A stretch of 7,913 nucleotides of DNA, taken from NCBI GenBank assembly GCA_003154855.1, contig PMEV01000403.1, positions 1 through 7,913 on the forward strand, given 5' to 3'. This document shows, one piece after another, positions 1 to 5,734 of the stretch. The notes beneath the pieces were generated by a model. The model had not been told where the DNA came from, ran no database searches, and was given only the letters and a program-made list of their open reading frames with translations. The DNA comes from Bryobacterales bacterium. GTDB taxonomy: Bacteria; Acidobacteriota; Terriglobia; Bryobacterales; Bryobacteraceae. The position numbers and the translations under genes are program-made. The number at the start of each line of letters is the position of its first letter. Within the stretch, counting starts at the first letter, position 1.

Positions 1-400
1 GCGGGATTGTGGCGTCACCTCCGCCTAAACCGGCCGCGAAACTCGGGTAGCTAAAGCCACCGTCGCCCGACCCTCCTCGGATGCCCGGGCCGGCGCCGAG
101 GCCATTGCCGCCATTGCCGAGCCAGCCGGCGCCGCCACCGCCGTTATAAACGCCGCCGTCGCCAGTGCCGCCGCTACCGCCGAGGCCATTGATACCACCA
201 GCGCCGCCGCCAGGTCCGCCACCGGGGTCGCCGGACGTGACGCTTTCACCGGGGCTTCCGGGGGTCGCGCCAGAGAAGCCGGCGCCACCGCCGCCGCCTG
301 CGGCGAGCAGCAGTATCGGGCCCGCGGAGACTAAGGGCGCTCCGATGAGCGCGAGAGCCGCCACGATGAGCAGCATCGGGCGGATTCTGTTCAGGTTCAT
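1..400 (-). CDS. Secreted glycine-rich protein, partial (C-terminus off left edge)
   Basis: The frame is open from an ATG at 400 to the window edge, giving 133 codons with no stop. The start is set by a strong Shine-Dalgarno (GGGAGGA, minus strand, 411-417) ten bases upstream. Residues 1-26 form a clear Sec signal peptide: basic residues R5 and R7, a hydrophobic stretch L10-I19, and VSA before G27 as the likely cleavage site. After about residue 34 the chain is close to half glycine, in runs such as GGGGGAG, GGGPGGGAGG and NGGGGAGWLGNGGNG, with scattered Asn, Ser, Asp and single aromatics. No catalytic motif is visible. Such exported glycine-rich proteins are common as surface or matrix proteins, and in Acidobacteriota some carry a C-terminal PEP-CTERM sorting tail. 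That end lies outside the window, so the assignment cannot be made here. The gene is divergent from the pilin gene at 836. Function is unknown; export is well supported. Confidence 0.8.
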   Translation of the reverse strand, partial: MNLNRIRPMLLIVAALALIGAPLVSAGPILLLAAGGGGGAGFSGATPGSPGESVTSGDPGGGPGGGAGGINGLGGSGGTGDGGVYNGGGGAGWLGNGGNGLGAGPGIRGGSGDGGFSYPSFAAGLGGGDATIP

Positions 401-445
401 ACTGGGTCACTCCTCCCTTGGTTACAAATAGGACTTCAGGAGATG

Positions 446-475
446 AACATATCACACCCCTCTGCATAGGGTCAA
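446..475 (-). promoter_or_regulatory. Candidate sigma70-type promoter for the glycine-rich gene
   Basis: On the minus strand, a -35 TTGACC (470-475, five of six consensus bases) is followed after 18 bases by TATGTT (446-451, four of six). A TG one base before the -10 makes it an extended -10. Transcription would begin near 438-440, leaving a leader of about 40 bases that contains the ribosome binding site at 411-417. The fit is good, but it is a prediction from sequence only. Confidence 0.55.
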
Positions 476-477
476 TG

Positions 478-498
478 GGTACTAGTACTGGTACTAGT
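478..498. promoter_or_regulatory. CTAG-rich palindromic/direct-repeat element, probable operator
   Basis: The nine-base word GGTACTAGT occurs at 478-486 and again at 490-498, with a 12-base period. The same DNA reads as an inverted repeat: ACTAGTAC (481-488), TG, GTACTAGT (491-498). Positions 479-488 are also a perfect ten-base palindrome. A third CTAG follows at 501-504. The element ends two to three bases upstream of the predicted -35 (470-475) of the glycine-rich gene, a usual place for a dimeric regulator to bind. No regulator gene is present in the window, so the binding protein cannot be named. Confidence 0.55.
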
Positions 499-504
499 CA
501 CTAG

Positions 505-782
505 AACCTCTTCCCTTCTGTTGGCAGTGAGCCCAACCAGCGGGCCAGCCCAACCTTCGCAGACGCCAACCTCCGCCTCAGAGAACCGAGGGCTTCGCCC
601 CCCAGTTGCCGGACCGTGCGCAGATCCTGTTTGTTTGCAATCGATATGGTCGACCGTCCGAGGGCCGTTCGCCCGCCCGGCGCACTACCCCCAACCCAGG
701 CCCTCAGGGTCCTGCCTGGCAGGCCGATTCGCCGCCTGGCCTACCGCCATTGGGGGGAGCCGACATTTATGTCCTTAAGTCC
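505..782. other. Gene-free divergent spacer with small palindromes
   Basis: This stretch lies between the glycine-rich gene's control region and the pilin promoter. Short frames here have no ribosome binding site and low-complexity Pro/Arg/Ala-rich translations, so I do not call a gene. Small inverted repeats are present: CCTGCC-T-GGCAGG at 711-723, and a CCCT-C-AGGG palindrome just before it. GCCTGGC is repeated directly at 714-720 and 734-740. A structured leader or small RNA is possible, but no promoter plus T-run terminator was found to support one. Confidence 0.4.
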
Positions 783-811
783 TTGAAATTTCGTCGAAAT
801 AGCGTTAGTAT
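783..811 (+). promoter_or_regulatory. Candidate promoter of the Flp pilin gene, with a palindrome in its spacer
   Basis: TTGAAA (783-788) and TAGTAT (806-811) are 17 bases apart and match the sigma70 hexamers at about four of six positions each. Between them lies a perfect inverted repeat, ATTTCG-T-CGAAAT (788-800), which fills most of the spacer, where a bound repressor would block polymerase. The predicted transcript starts near 818, so the leader is only about 18 bases and carries AGAGGAGA (825-832) as the ribosome binding site of the pilin. Confidence 0.45.
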
Positions 812-835
812 GAGTTGAACCGTTAGAGGAGACCC

Positions 836-1021
836 ATGGAGATCCTCAGACGCTGTTATGCTGACGAGTCCGGCCAAGACCTTATCGAGTACACGCTACT
901 GCTTTGCTTCGTCGTGCTAACTTCTGCCGCGCTACTCTTCAGCGGGCAGGCGAGTATCAACACGATTTGGACCACGACGAACAACAACCTCTCTGCCGCC
1001 AAGTCGCTTGATTTGCGCTAG
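836..1021 (+). CDS. Flp/Fap-type (type IVb) pilin subunit
   Basis: This 61-residue protein has the organisation of a Flp pilin. A short charged leader ends in Gly13. It is followed by QDLIEY, with Glu18 and Tyr19 at positions +5 and +6 of the mature chain, as in the G/xxxxEY site cut by TadV/FppA-type prepilin peptidases. A hydrophobic helix of about 20 residues (TLLLCFVVLTSAALLF) and a short polar tail follow. The mature subunit would be about 48 residues, normal for the family. In Tad systems such subunits are polymerised by the TadA ATPase with TadB/TadC and exit through the RcpA secretin. None of these partners is in the window, so this looks like an orphan or dispersed pilin gene. AGGAG at 827-831 supports the ATG at 836. 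Base composition is visibly less GC-rich than in the neighbouring genes. Confidence 0.88.
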   Translation: MEILRRCYADESGQDLIEYTLLLCFVVLTSAALLFSGQASINTIWTTTNNNLSAAKSLDLR

Positions 1022-1065
1022 AAACGCCCCTCCTGACCAAGCGCCTCTGTCAGCACGATGTCTAC

Positions 1066-2025
1066 TCAAACGCTTGTGGTGTGCCTGAGAGCAACCGCAC
1101 GCACCAAGCGCCCCGCCAGTCCTCCCAGCGGCGTGCAAGCCAACAGGGCCGCCGCGAAGAACGGCTGCCGCCAATCCCGCGCCGAAACGAATCGCCCCAA
1201 CAGCCGCCGCGCCTGCCTGGATTGGCTCCAATAGCCCAGCACGGCCGCGGTCTTGCAGGCGCGTAGCGCATAGAAGCTGCGCAGCACCCCGGCGAGTTCG
1301 GGCGGGCAGACCGCGGCAATCTCCTCCGGATCCGCCAGAAACGGTTCCACCGGCCGCGCCCCCTTGTAATTGCCGCTCAGGGCGGACGCACCCCGGTCGA
1401 TGACCGCGAGCGGAGCGAGTTCGAACGAGACCGCGTCGTTCACCAGCACCTTCAACCACAGGACGGTGTCCTCGCCGAAGCGGCAACCGTTCCGGTCGTA
1501 GAATCCGCCCCACTTTCGGGCCGCCTGGGTGCGGATCATCGTCGAACACGTATGCATGTACGAGGACATGTGGGTCAGCAGCTTCGCCGAGGTACGAGGA
1601 GTTACCCGCTGCAACCCCTGCCCGATCCCCCGCGCTCTCCACAGGGCTTCGGTGGAGTGACCTCCCGGCTCTTCGCTGGACCCGCAGGTGAAGGTGGCGG
1701 CCTCCGGGCAGCTCTCCAGCACGCCCACGCCAGTCTCCAGATACATGGGGCGCCAATAATCGTCGGCGTCGAGGAAGGCGGTTATTGGACCGCGAGCTTC
1801 GGCGAGGCCGCGGTTCCGCGCAGCGCCCGGCCCGGCATTCGCTTGCTTGATGGTGCGGAAGCGGGGGTCGGGGTAGGCGGCGGCGAGCTCGGTGCTGCCA
1901 TCGCTGGAACCGTCGTCGACCACGATGACTTCGAAATCCGCAAGCGTCTGGGAGGCGATCGAATCGAGCGCGCGCCGCAGGTAGAGCGCCTTGTTGTACG
2001 AGGGGACAATTACCGAGACCCGCAT
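1066..2025 (-). CDS. Family 2 (GT-A) glycosyltransferase
   Basis: This 319-residue protein starts with the standard GT2 fold: VSVIVPSYNKALYLRRALDSI (3-23), EVIVVDDGSSDGS (32-44) with the nucleotide-binding Asp37/Asp38, then AGPGAARNRGLAEARG (64-79), and FLDADDYW (84-91) with the metal-binding DXD as D86-A-D88. The family transfers a sugar from a nucleotide-sugar to a growing glycan or lipid carrier at the cytoplasmic face of the membrane. Donor and acceptor cannot be read from sequence. A moderately hydrophobic patch near residues 280-300 might associate with membrane; no clear transmembrane helix follows. The ATG at 2025 lies inside the last codons of the upstream glycosyltransferase gene (16-base overlap), so the two are almost certainly co-transcribed and probably translationally coupled. 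The start has a weak AAAGG only four bases upstream, which fits coupling. Length is typical of the family. Confidence 0.9.
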   Translation of the reverse strand: MRVSVIVPSYNKALYLRRALDSIASQTLADFEVIVVDDGSSDGSTELAAAYPDPRFRTIKQANAGPGAARNRGLAEARGPITAFLDADDYWRPMYLETGVGVLESCPEAATFTCGSSEEPGGHSTEALWRARGIGQGLQRVTPRTSAKLLTHMSSYMHTCSTMIRTQAARKWGGFYDRNGCRFGEDTVLWLKVLVNDAVSFELAPLAVIDRGASALSGNYKGARPVEPFLADPEEIAAVCPPELAGVLRSFYALRACKTAAVLGYWSQSRQARRLLGRFVSARDWRQPFFAAALLACTPLGGLAGRLVRAVALRHTTSV

Positions 2026-3170
2026 AGCACCTTTCGATAGATTCCCAGAAGCGATTCGCAGTAGGCTTCCGGCGCATAGCCGGGAGCGATTTTCGCGGCG
2101 TTCGAGCCGAGCCGCCGCCGTCGCTCTTGGTCGTCCATTAGGCGCGCGATCGCGCCAGCCATCGCCTCGTTGTCGCCGGCCGCCACCAGCAGCGCGTTTT
2201 CTCCGTCCGTAGCGATCTCCGGGACGCCCCCCACCGCGGTTGCCACCACCGCCCGCCCGGCCGCCATCGCCTCCAGCAGAACGTTCGGCGAGCCTTCGCT
2301 ATGCGACGGCAGCGCGACCACATCCGCCAGGGCGTAGTACGGCCACACGTCCCTCTGGAGCCCGGTGAGAATCACGGCGTCCGTCAAGCCGAGGCCGGCG
2401 CACAGCTCCTCGATCGGACCCCGCTCCGGCCCCTCTCCCACCAGTACCAGCCGCCAGGTACGGCCGCGCAGCCGGCCCAGAGCGGAAATCAGGTCCAGAT
2501 GTCCTTTTTCGCGCGACAGGCGCCCCACCGAGAGAATGACCGGGATTCCCTCCGGAATCCGCAGTTCCCCGCGCAGCCGCGCCACCTCGGAGGCCGGGGG
2601 GGCCACAAAGGGCTTCACCATGTTATGCCGGATGGCGATCCGCTCCGCCGGAATGCCCATGCGCTGCAGGTCCTGGGAGAACGGCCCGCATACGGTCACT
2701 ACCTGGTGCGCGGCGCGCAGCGACCAGCGGTTGAGCTGGTTGTAGACCTCCATTTTCTTGTCGGTGGTCGTGTAGCCGTGGTGGAAGGCGATCCAGCGGC
2801 GCCCCTTGTGCAGCCCCAACAGCCGCACCAGGAAATGCGACTTCACGTTGTGCGACTGAATAATGTCCGGCGCCCGCGCGGCCACCATCGCGCGCAGTTG
2901 CGGCAGGATGCCGGGATCGAAGGCGAACCGTTCGCGGACCACATCCACGCTCAGGCCGTTCTGGCGGCCCGCCTCGACGAAGGGATTCCGCGATCCCGCT
3001 GCACCACGCTGAAACGTGAGAATGCCGACCTCGGCGCCGGGCGCCTCGAGCGCGGCCAGGCGCGCGAATTCGATCAGATTTTTGGCCGGGCCGGTGACCG
3101 AGGCGGCCTCCATCATGGCCAGAACGCGCGGGTTCGCTGAGATGGGCAAGTCGATTTGAAAGTATAGCAT
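2010..3170 (-). CDS. GT4-like (GT-B fold) glycosyltransferase
   Basis: This protein of up to 386 residues has the two Rossmann halves of retaining GT-B enzymes. The N-terminal half includes RVLAMMEAASVTGPAKNL (15-32), with a small-residue/Gly turn, and the acceptor-side segments PDIIQSHNVKSH (101-112) and FHHGYT (129-134). The C-terminal half has SVGRLSREKG (214-223), with Arg217 and Lys222 placed to hold the donor phosphate, VGEGPER (244-250), and the EX7E motif Glu292-Glu300 in SEGSPNVLLEAMAAG. Such enzymes build lipopolysaccharide, exopolysaccharide or glycolipids at the inner membrane. Together with the downstream GT2 gene it suggests surface-glycan assembly; the exact sugar is unknown. 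The start is uncertain. The ATG at 3170 has no ribosome binding site, and its bases overlap an extended -10-like TGCTATACT. A TTG at 3149 would still keep the first beta strand (RVLAM), whereas the Met-Met at 3116 would remove it. Function is confident; the first 7 residues are not. Confidence 0.88.
   Translation of the reverse strand: MLYFQIDLPISANPRVLAMMEAASVTGPAKNLIEFARLAALEAPGAEVGILTFQRGAAGSRNPFVEAGRQNGLSVDVVRERFAFDPGILPQLRAMVAARAPDIIQSHNVKSHFLVRLLGLHKGRRWIAFHHGYTTTDKKMEVYNQLNRWSLRAAHQVVTVCGPFSQDLQRMGIPAERIAIRHNMVKPFVAPPASEVARLRGELRIPEGIPVILSVGRLSREKGHLDLISALGRLRGRTWRLVLVGEGPERGPIEELCAGLGLTDAVILTGLQRDVWPYYALADVVALPSHSEGSPNVLLEAMAAGRAVVATAVGGVPEIATDGENALLVAAGDNEAMAGAIARLMDDQERRRRLGSNAAKIAPGYAPEAYCESLLGIYRKVLCGSR
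3161..3169 (-). promoter_or_regulatory. Extended -10-like element at the 5' end of the GT4 gene
   Basis: On the minus strand, TGCTATACT at 3169-3161 matches an extended -10 (TGnTATAAT) at all but one base. No good -35 is present at the usual distance, which extended -10 promoters can tolerate. If it is active, transcription starts near 3153-3155, downstream of the ATG at 3170. The protein would then have to start further in, for example at TTG 3149, on a nearly leaderless message. This is inference from sequence. Confidence 0.3.
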
Positions 3171-3195
3171 CGAGGGTGGCCGCCAGCGTAAGCTA

Positions 3196-3199
3196 GGAG
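3196..3199 (+). promoter_or_regulatory. Ribosome binding site that favours the second ATG of the M23 gene
   Basis: The sequence TAGGAGA precedes two in-frame ATGs, at 3203 and 3209. GGAG (3196-3199) is only three bases from the first but nine from the second. The second also gives a cleaner membrane anchor start (MKIALWVLL). I therefore prefer 3209. Confidence 0.65.
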
Positions 3200-3208
3200 A
3201 TAATGAAC

Positions 3209-4516
3209 ATGAAAATAGCTCTGTGGGTTCTGCTGGCCGTCGTTCTGGCGATTCCGTTGCTGCTGTTCGCGCTCTCCTCCGATACCGTGGTGACGTTGGA
3301 CGCTCCTCTCCGCGTCATCGGCAAAGCCTCGCCCGTCCAAGTGCGGGTCGCCAATCCCCACGGCATCCGGCGTTTCACCGCGGAGATCGAACAGAACGGC
3401 AACCGGTACAAGCTCTTCGAGACCGCCGAGCCGGCCCACCGGCTCCTTTTCCTGGGAAAGAACGAGCCGCCGCGGTCGCTGCGGTTTTCGGCCGGCAGCC
3501 AGGCGGTCCCGGCTCTGCGCGACGGCAAGGCGACCCTGCTGATCGAAGCCCAAGGCAATGACTTGCGCGCCACCACGGGGCGCCTGGAAGTCCCGGTGGA
3601 AGTGAACACGCGCCCGCCGCAGGTCGCCGCCGATGGCTTCCAGCATTACATCAACCAGGGTGGCGCGGAGCTGGTGACTTTCACGGTCTCCGGCTACTGG
3701 ACGGAGGCTGGCGTCCGCGTCGGCCCCTACACCTTCCGCAGTTTCCCGATGCCAGGCCGCCCCGCCGGCGAGCGCTTCGCGTTGTTCGCCTTCCCTTGGG
3801 ATACGCCCCCGGGCACCGTGCCCCTGGTCTTCGCCCGCAACCCGTCCGGCGCCGAGGCGACGGCGCGCTTCTGGTTCAAGGTCTTTCCCAAGCGCTTCCG
3901 CACGCGCGACCTCGAGATTTCGGAGTCGTTCCTCGAGAAGGTCGTCGGCGAGCTCGATCCCAACGGCTCCGGCAACCTGGTAGCGCGCTTTCTGAAGATC
4001 AACGGGGAAATGCGCCGCCAGAACAACCAGGCGCTGGCCGATCTCCGATTGAAGACCGAAGAGCGCGTCCTGTGGAGCGGGCCGTTCCGTCGCTACGGGA
4101 AGACCGAATCGGAGTTTGCCGACACGCGCAATTACGTCTACCAGGGCAAGACCATCGACCGGCAGACGCACCTGGGCTTCGATCTTGCGGATGTGCCCCA
4201 CGTCGCGGTGGAAGCGGCCAACGACGGCAAGGTGGTGTGGGCCGATCGCCTGGGCATCTACGGCAACTGCGTGGTCCTGGACCACGGTTACGGTTTGCAG
4301 TCCATCTACGGGCACTTGAGCCAGATCGCGGTCCAGTTCGGAGAAATGGTGAAAAAGGGACAGGAACTCGGCCGCAGCGGCGCGACCGGAATGGCCGGCG
4401 GCGACCACCTGCACTTCAGCATGCAGGTGGATGGCGTACAGATCACGCCCGTCGAGTGGTGGGACGAGCACTGGATTCACGACCGCATCCTCAGCAAGCT
4501 GCCGGGGAGCGGTTGA
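3209..4516 (+). CDS. Membrane-anchored M23 (LytM-type) zinc metallopeptidase
   Basis: Numbering is from the upstream ATG at 3203 (437 residues); the preferred start at 3209 is residue 3. Residues 4-25 form one hydrophobic segment after a single Lys, which should anchor the protein in the inner membrane or act as an uncleaved signal. Residues 27-250 look like beta-rich domains with no known motif, followed by a helical linker at about 255-305. The C-terminal domain is a complete peptidase M23: HLGFD with zinc ligands His323 and Asp327, catalytic His371 in YGHLS, and HLHF with His402 and zinc ligand His404. M23 enzymes cut peptide cross-links of peptidoglycan, here presumably in the periplasm. 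All key residues are present, so it should be active rather than an EnvC/NlpD-like regulator. The stop codon overlaps the start of the aminotransferase gene by one base (TGATG), indicating an operon. The 5' end is divergent from the GT4 gene, only 38 bases away. Confidence 0.9.
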   Translation: MKIALWVLLAVVLAIPLLLFALSSDTVVTLDAPLRVIGKASPVQVRVANPHGIRRFTAEIEQNGNRYKLFETAEPAHRLLFLGKNEPPRSLRFSAGSQAVPALRDGKATLLIEAQGNDLRATTGRLEVPVEVNTRPPQVAADGFQHYINQGGAELVTFTVSGYWTEAGVRVGPYTFRSFPMPGRPAGERFALFAFPWDTPPGTVPLVFARNPSGAEATARFWFKVFPKRFRTRDLEISESFLEKVVGELDPNGSGNLVARFLKINGEMRRQNNQALADLRLKTEERVLWSGPFRRYGKTESEFADTRNYVYQGKTIDRQTHLGFDLADVPHVAVEAANDGKVVWADRLGIYGNCVVLDHGYGLQSIYGHLSQIAVQFGEMVKKGQELGRSGATGMAGGDHLHFSMQVDGVQITPVEWWDEHWIHDRILSKLPGSG

Positions 4517-5670
4517 TGTTCTCGTCGCGCCTGCCCTGGGACCTGCGCCCGAACCGGCTCTCACTTGCGCTCCAAGCCTGTCGCCGCGCCGGCGCGCCCA
4601 TCCTCGACCTCACCGAATCCAACCCCACGCGGGCCGGCTTCTCCTACCCGGGCGAGCAGATTCTGGAAGCGCTCTCCGGGGTGCGCTCGCTATTCTACGA
4701 GCCCCAGCCGGCGGGCTCCGCCGAGGCGCGAGCGGCCGTGGCGGGCTACTATCGCGCGCGCGGCCACCAGGTCGAGCCGGAACGAATCATCGTCACTGCC
4801 AGCACCAGCGAATCCTACGCCTTCCTGTTCAAGTTGCTGGCCGATCCCGGCGATGAGGTGCTGGTTCCCCGTCCCTCTTACCCGCTCTTCGAGTTCCTGG
4901 CCGCGCTCGAGTCGGTTCGCCCCGTGCCATACCCGCTCGTGTACCACGGGGCATGGTCTGTGGATTTCGATGCACTCGAGCGCAGCCTGAACTCCCGCAC
5001 GCGGGCCATCGTCCTGGTCAATCCGAACAACCCTACGGGATCGTTCCTCAAGCGCGACGAGCTGGCGCGCCTGACCGCGCTCGGCGTTCCGCTCGTCTCC
5101 GACGAGGTGTTTGCCGACTACGTCCTGCGCCCTCATCCGGCCATCGTCCCAACCCTCGTCGACGTCCAGGAAACGCTCACCTTCTGCCTGAGCGGCCTGT
5201 CGAAGGTCGCCGGGCTGCCGCAGATGAAGCTGGGTTGGATGGTGGCCGCCGGGCGCGCGGCCGCGCAAGCTCTCGAACGCCTCGAGCTGATTGCGGACAC
5301 CTATCTATCGGTGAGCGCTCCGGCGCAACAGGCCCTGCCGCGCCTGCTCGAGTTGGGCGCGAGCGTGCAAGAGCAGATCGCGCGCCGCACCTGGGCCAAC
5401 CTCGAGGTCCTGCGGGCGGCCCTGGGCGGCCACTCCGCCTGCCAGGCGCTCGATGTCGAGGGCGGCTGGTACGCCACGCTGCGCATTCCGCGCACCCACA
5501 GCGAGGAAGAGTGGGCGCTCCATCTGCTCGAGCGCGATAGCGTGCTGGTGCAGCCGGGCTTCTTCTACGATTTCGATTCCGAAGCCTACCTGGTGCTCAG
5601 CCTGCTCACCGCCCCCGAGATCTTTCGCGAAGGCGTCGCCCGCCTGCTGGCCGCGATCGACCGCGGCTGA
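4516..5670 (+). CDS. Fold-type I PLP-dependent aminotransferase (class I/II)
   Basis: This 384-residue cytoplasmic enzyme is of the usual class I/II length. PLP-site motifs are in order: LTESNPT near the N-terminus, the NPNNPTG loop at 169-175, SDEVFADY at 195-202 with Asp196 (pyridine nitrogen) and Tyr202, and SGLSKVAGLPQMKLGW from 226 with Lys230 as the Schiff-base lysine. The phosphate-contact Arg of the usual R-L-G-[YW] stretch is replaced by Lys238. Near the C-terminus the segment that normally reads [F/V]RLSF is YLVLSLL (358-364), so the conserved arginine binding the substrate alpha-carboxylate seems to be Val360. That could mean an unusual amino donor or a non-transaminase activity. 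The start at 4516 overlaps the M23 stop (TGATG), with GGGGAG (4504-4509) six bases upstream, so the genes are coupled. The open frame extends far upstream, but that part is inside the peptidase gene. The specific substrate is unknown. Confidence 0.88.
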   Translation: MFSSRLPWDLRPNRLSLALQACRRAGAPILDLTESNPTRAGFSYPGEQILEALSGVRSLFYEPQPAGSAEARAAVAGYYRARGHQVEPERIIVTASTSESYAFLFKLLADPGDEVLVPRPSYPLFEFLAALESVRPVPYPLVYHGAWSVDFDALERSLNSRTRAIVLVNPNNPTGSFLKRDELARLTALGVPLVSDEVFADYVLRPHPAIVPTLVDVQETLTFCLSGLSKVAGLPQMKLGWMVAAGRAAAQALERLELIADTYLSVSAPAQQALPRLLELGASVQEQIARRTWANLEVLRAALGGHSACQALDVEGGWYATLRIPRTHSEEEWALHLLERDSVLVQPGFFYDFDSEAYLVLSLLTAPEIFREGVARLLAAIDRG

Positions 5671-5720
5671 GCCCGCTTGGCCCGCCAGAGTTCCGCGGCC
5701 ATTTAAGGTGAGTCCGATCC

Positions 5721-5734
5721 AGGCGCTGGCGCCT
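5721..5734. repeat. 14-bp inverted repeat at the convergent gene ends
   Basis: AGGCGC-TG-GCGCCT is a perfect inverted repeat in the 62-base gap between the aminotransferase stop (5670) and the VWA gene stop codon (5733-5735), which it overlaps by two bases. It is not followed by a T run on either strand, so it is not a standard intrinsic terminator. It may still act as a bidirectional transcript-end hairpin or be incidental in GC-rich DNA. Confidence 0.4.

Noticed and set aside
165..431. Plus-strand frame encoding a proline-rich protein opposite the glycine-rich gene
   Set aside because: It is the antisense image of GGC/GGT codons. It has no ribosome binding site, while the minus frame has a promoter, ribosome binding site and signal peptide.
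521..818. Overlapping plus-strand frames of 70-85 residues ahead of the pilin gene
   Set aside because: No ribosome binding sites, Pro/Arg/Ser-rich random-looking translations, and one runs through the predicted pilin promoter.
1033..1053. CTGAC...GTCAG inverted repeat between the pilin and GT2 gene ends, considered as a terminator
   Set aside because: Only five base pairs with an 11-base loop and no T run on either strand.
932..2077. 381-residue minus frame overlapping the GT2 gene
   Set aside because: Arg/Gly-rich shadow in another frame; the GT2 frame carries all expected motifs.
2301..3140. 279-residue plus-strand frame antisense to the GT4 gene
   Set aside because: Composition rich in Arg, His and Gln with no domain pattern; the opposite strand encodes a complete GT-B enzyme.
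3796..4515. N-terminal extension of the aminotransferase frame, suggesting a 624-residue fusion
   Set aside because: This part lies inside the M23 gene in another frame and is Arg/Pro-rich. The enzyme aligns from the ATG at 4516, which has its own ribosome binding site.
3113..4564. 483-residue minus frame antisense to the M23 gene
   Set aside because: Long only because high GC removes stop codons; the plus strand has a full M23 active site.
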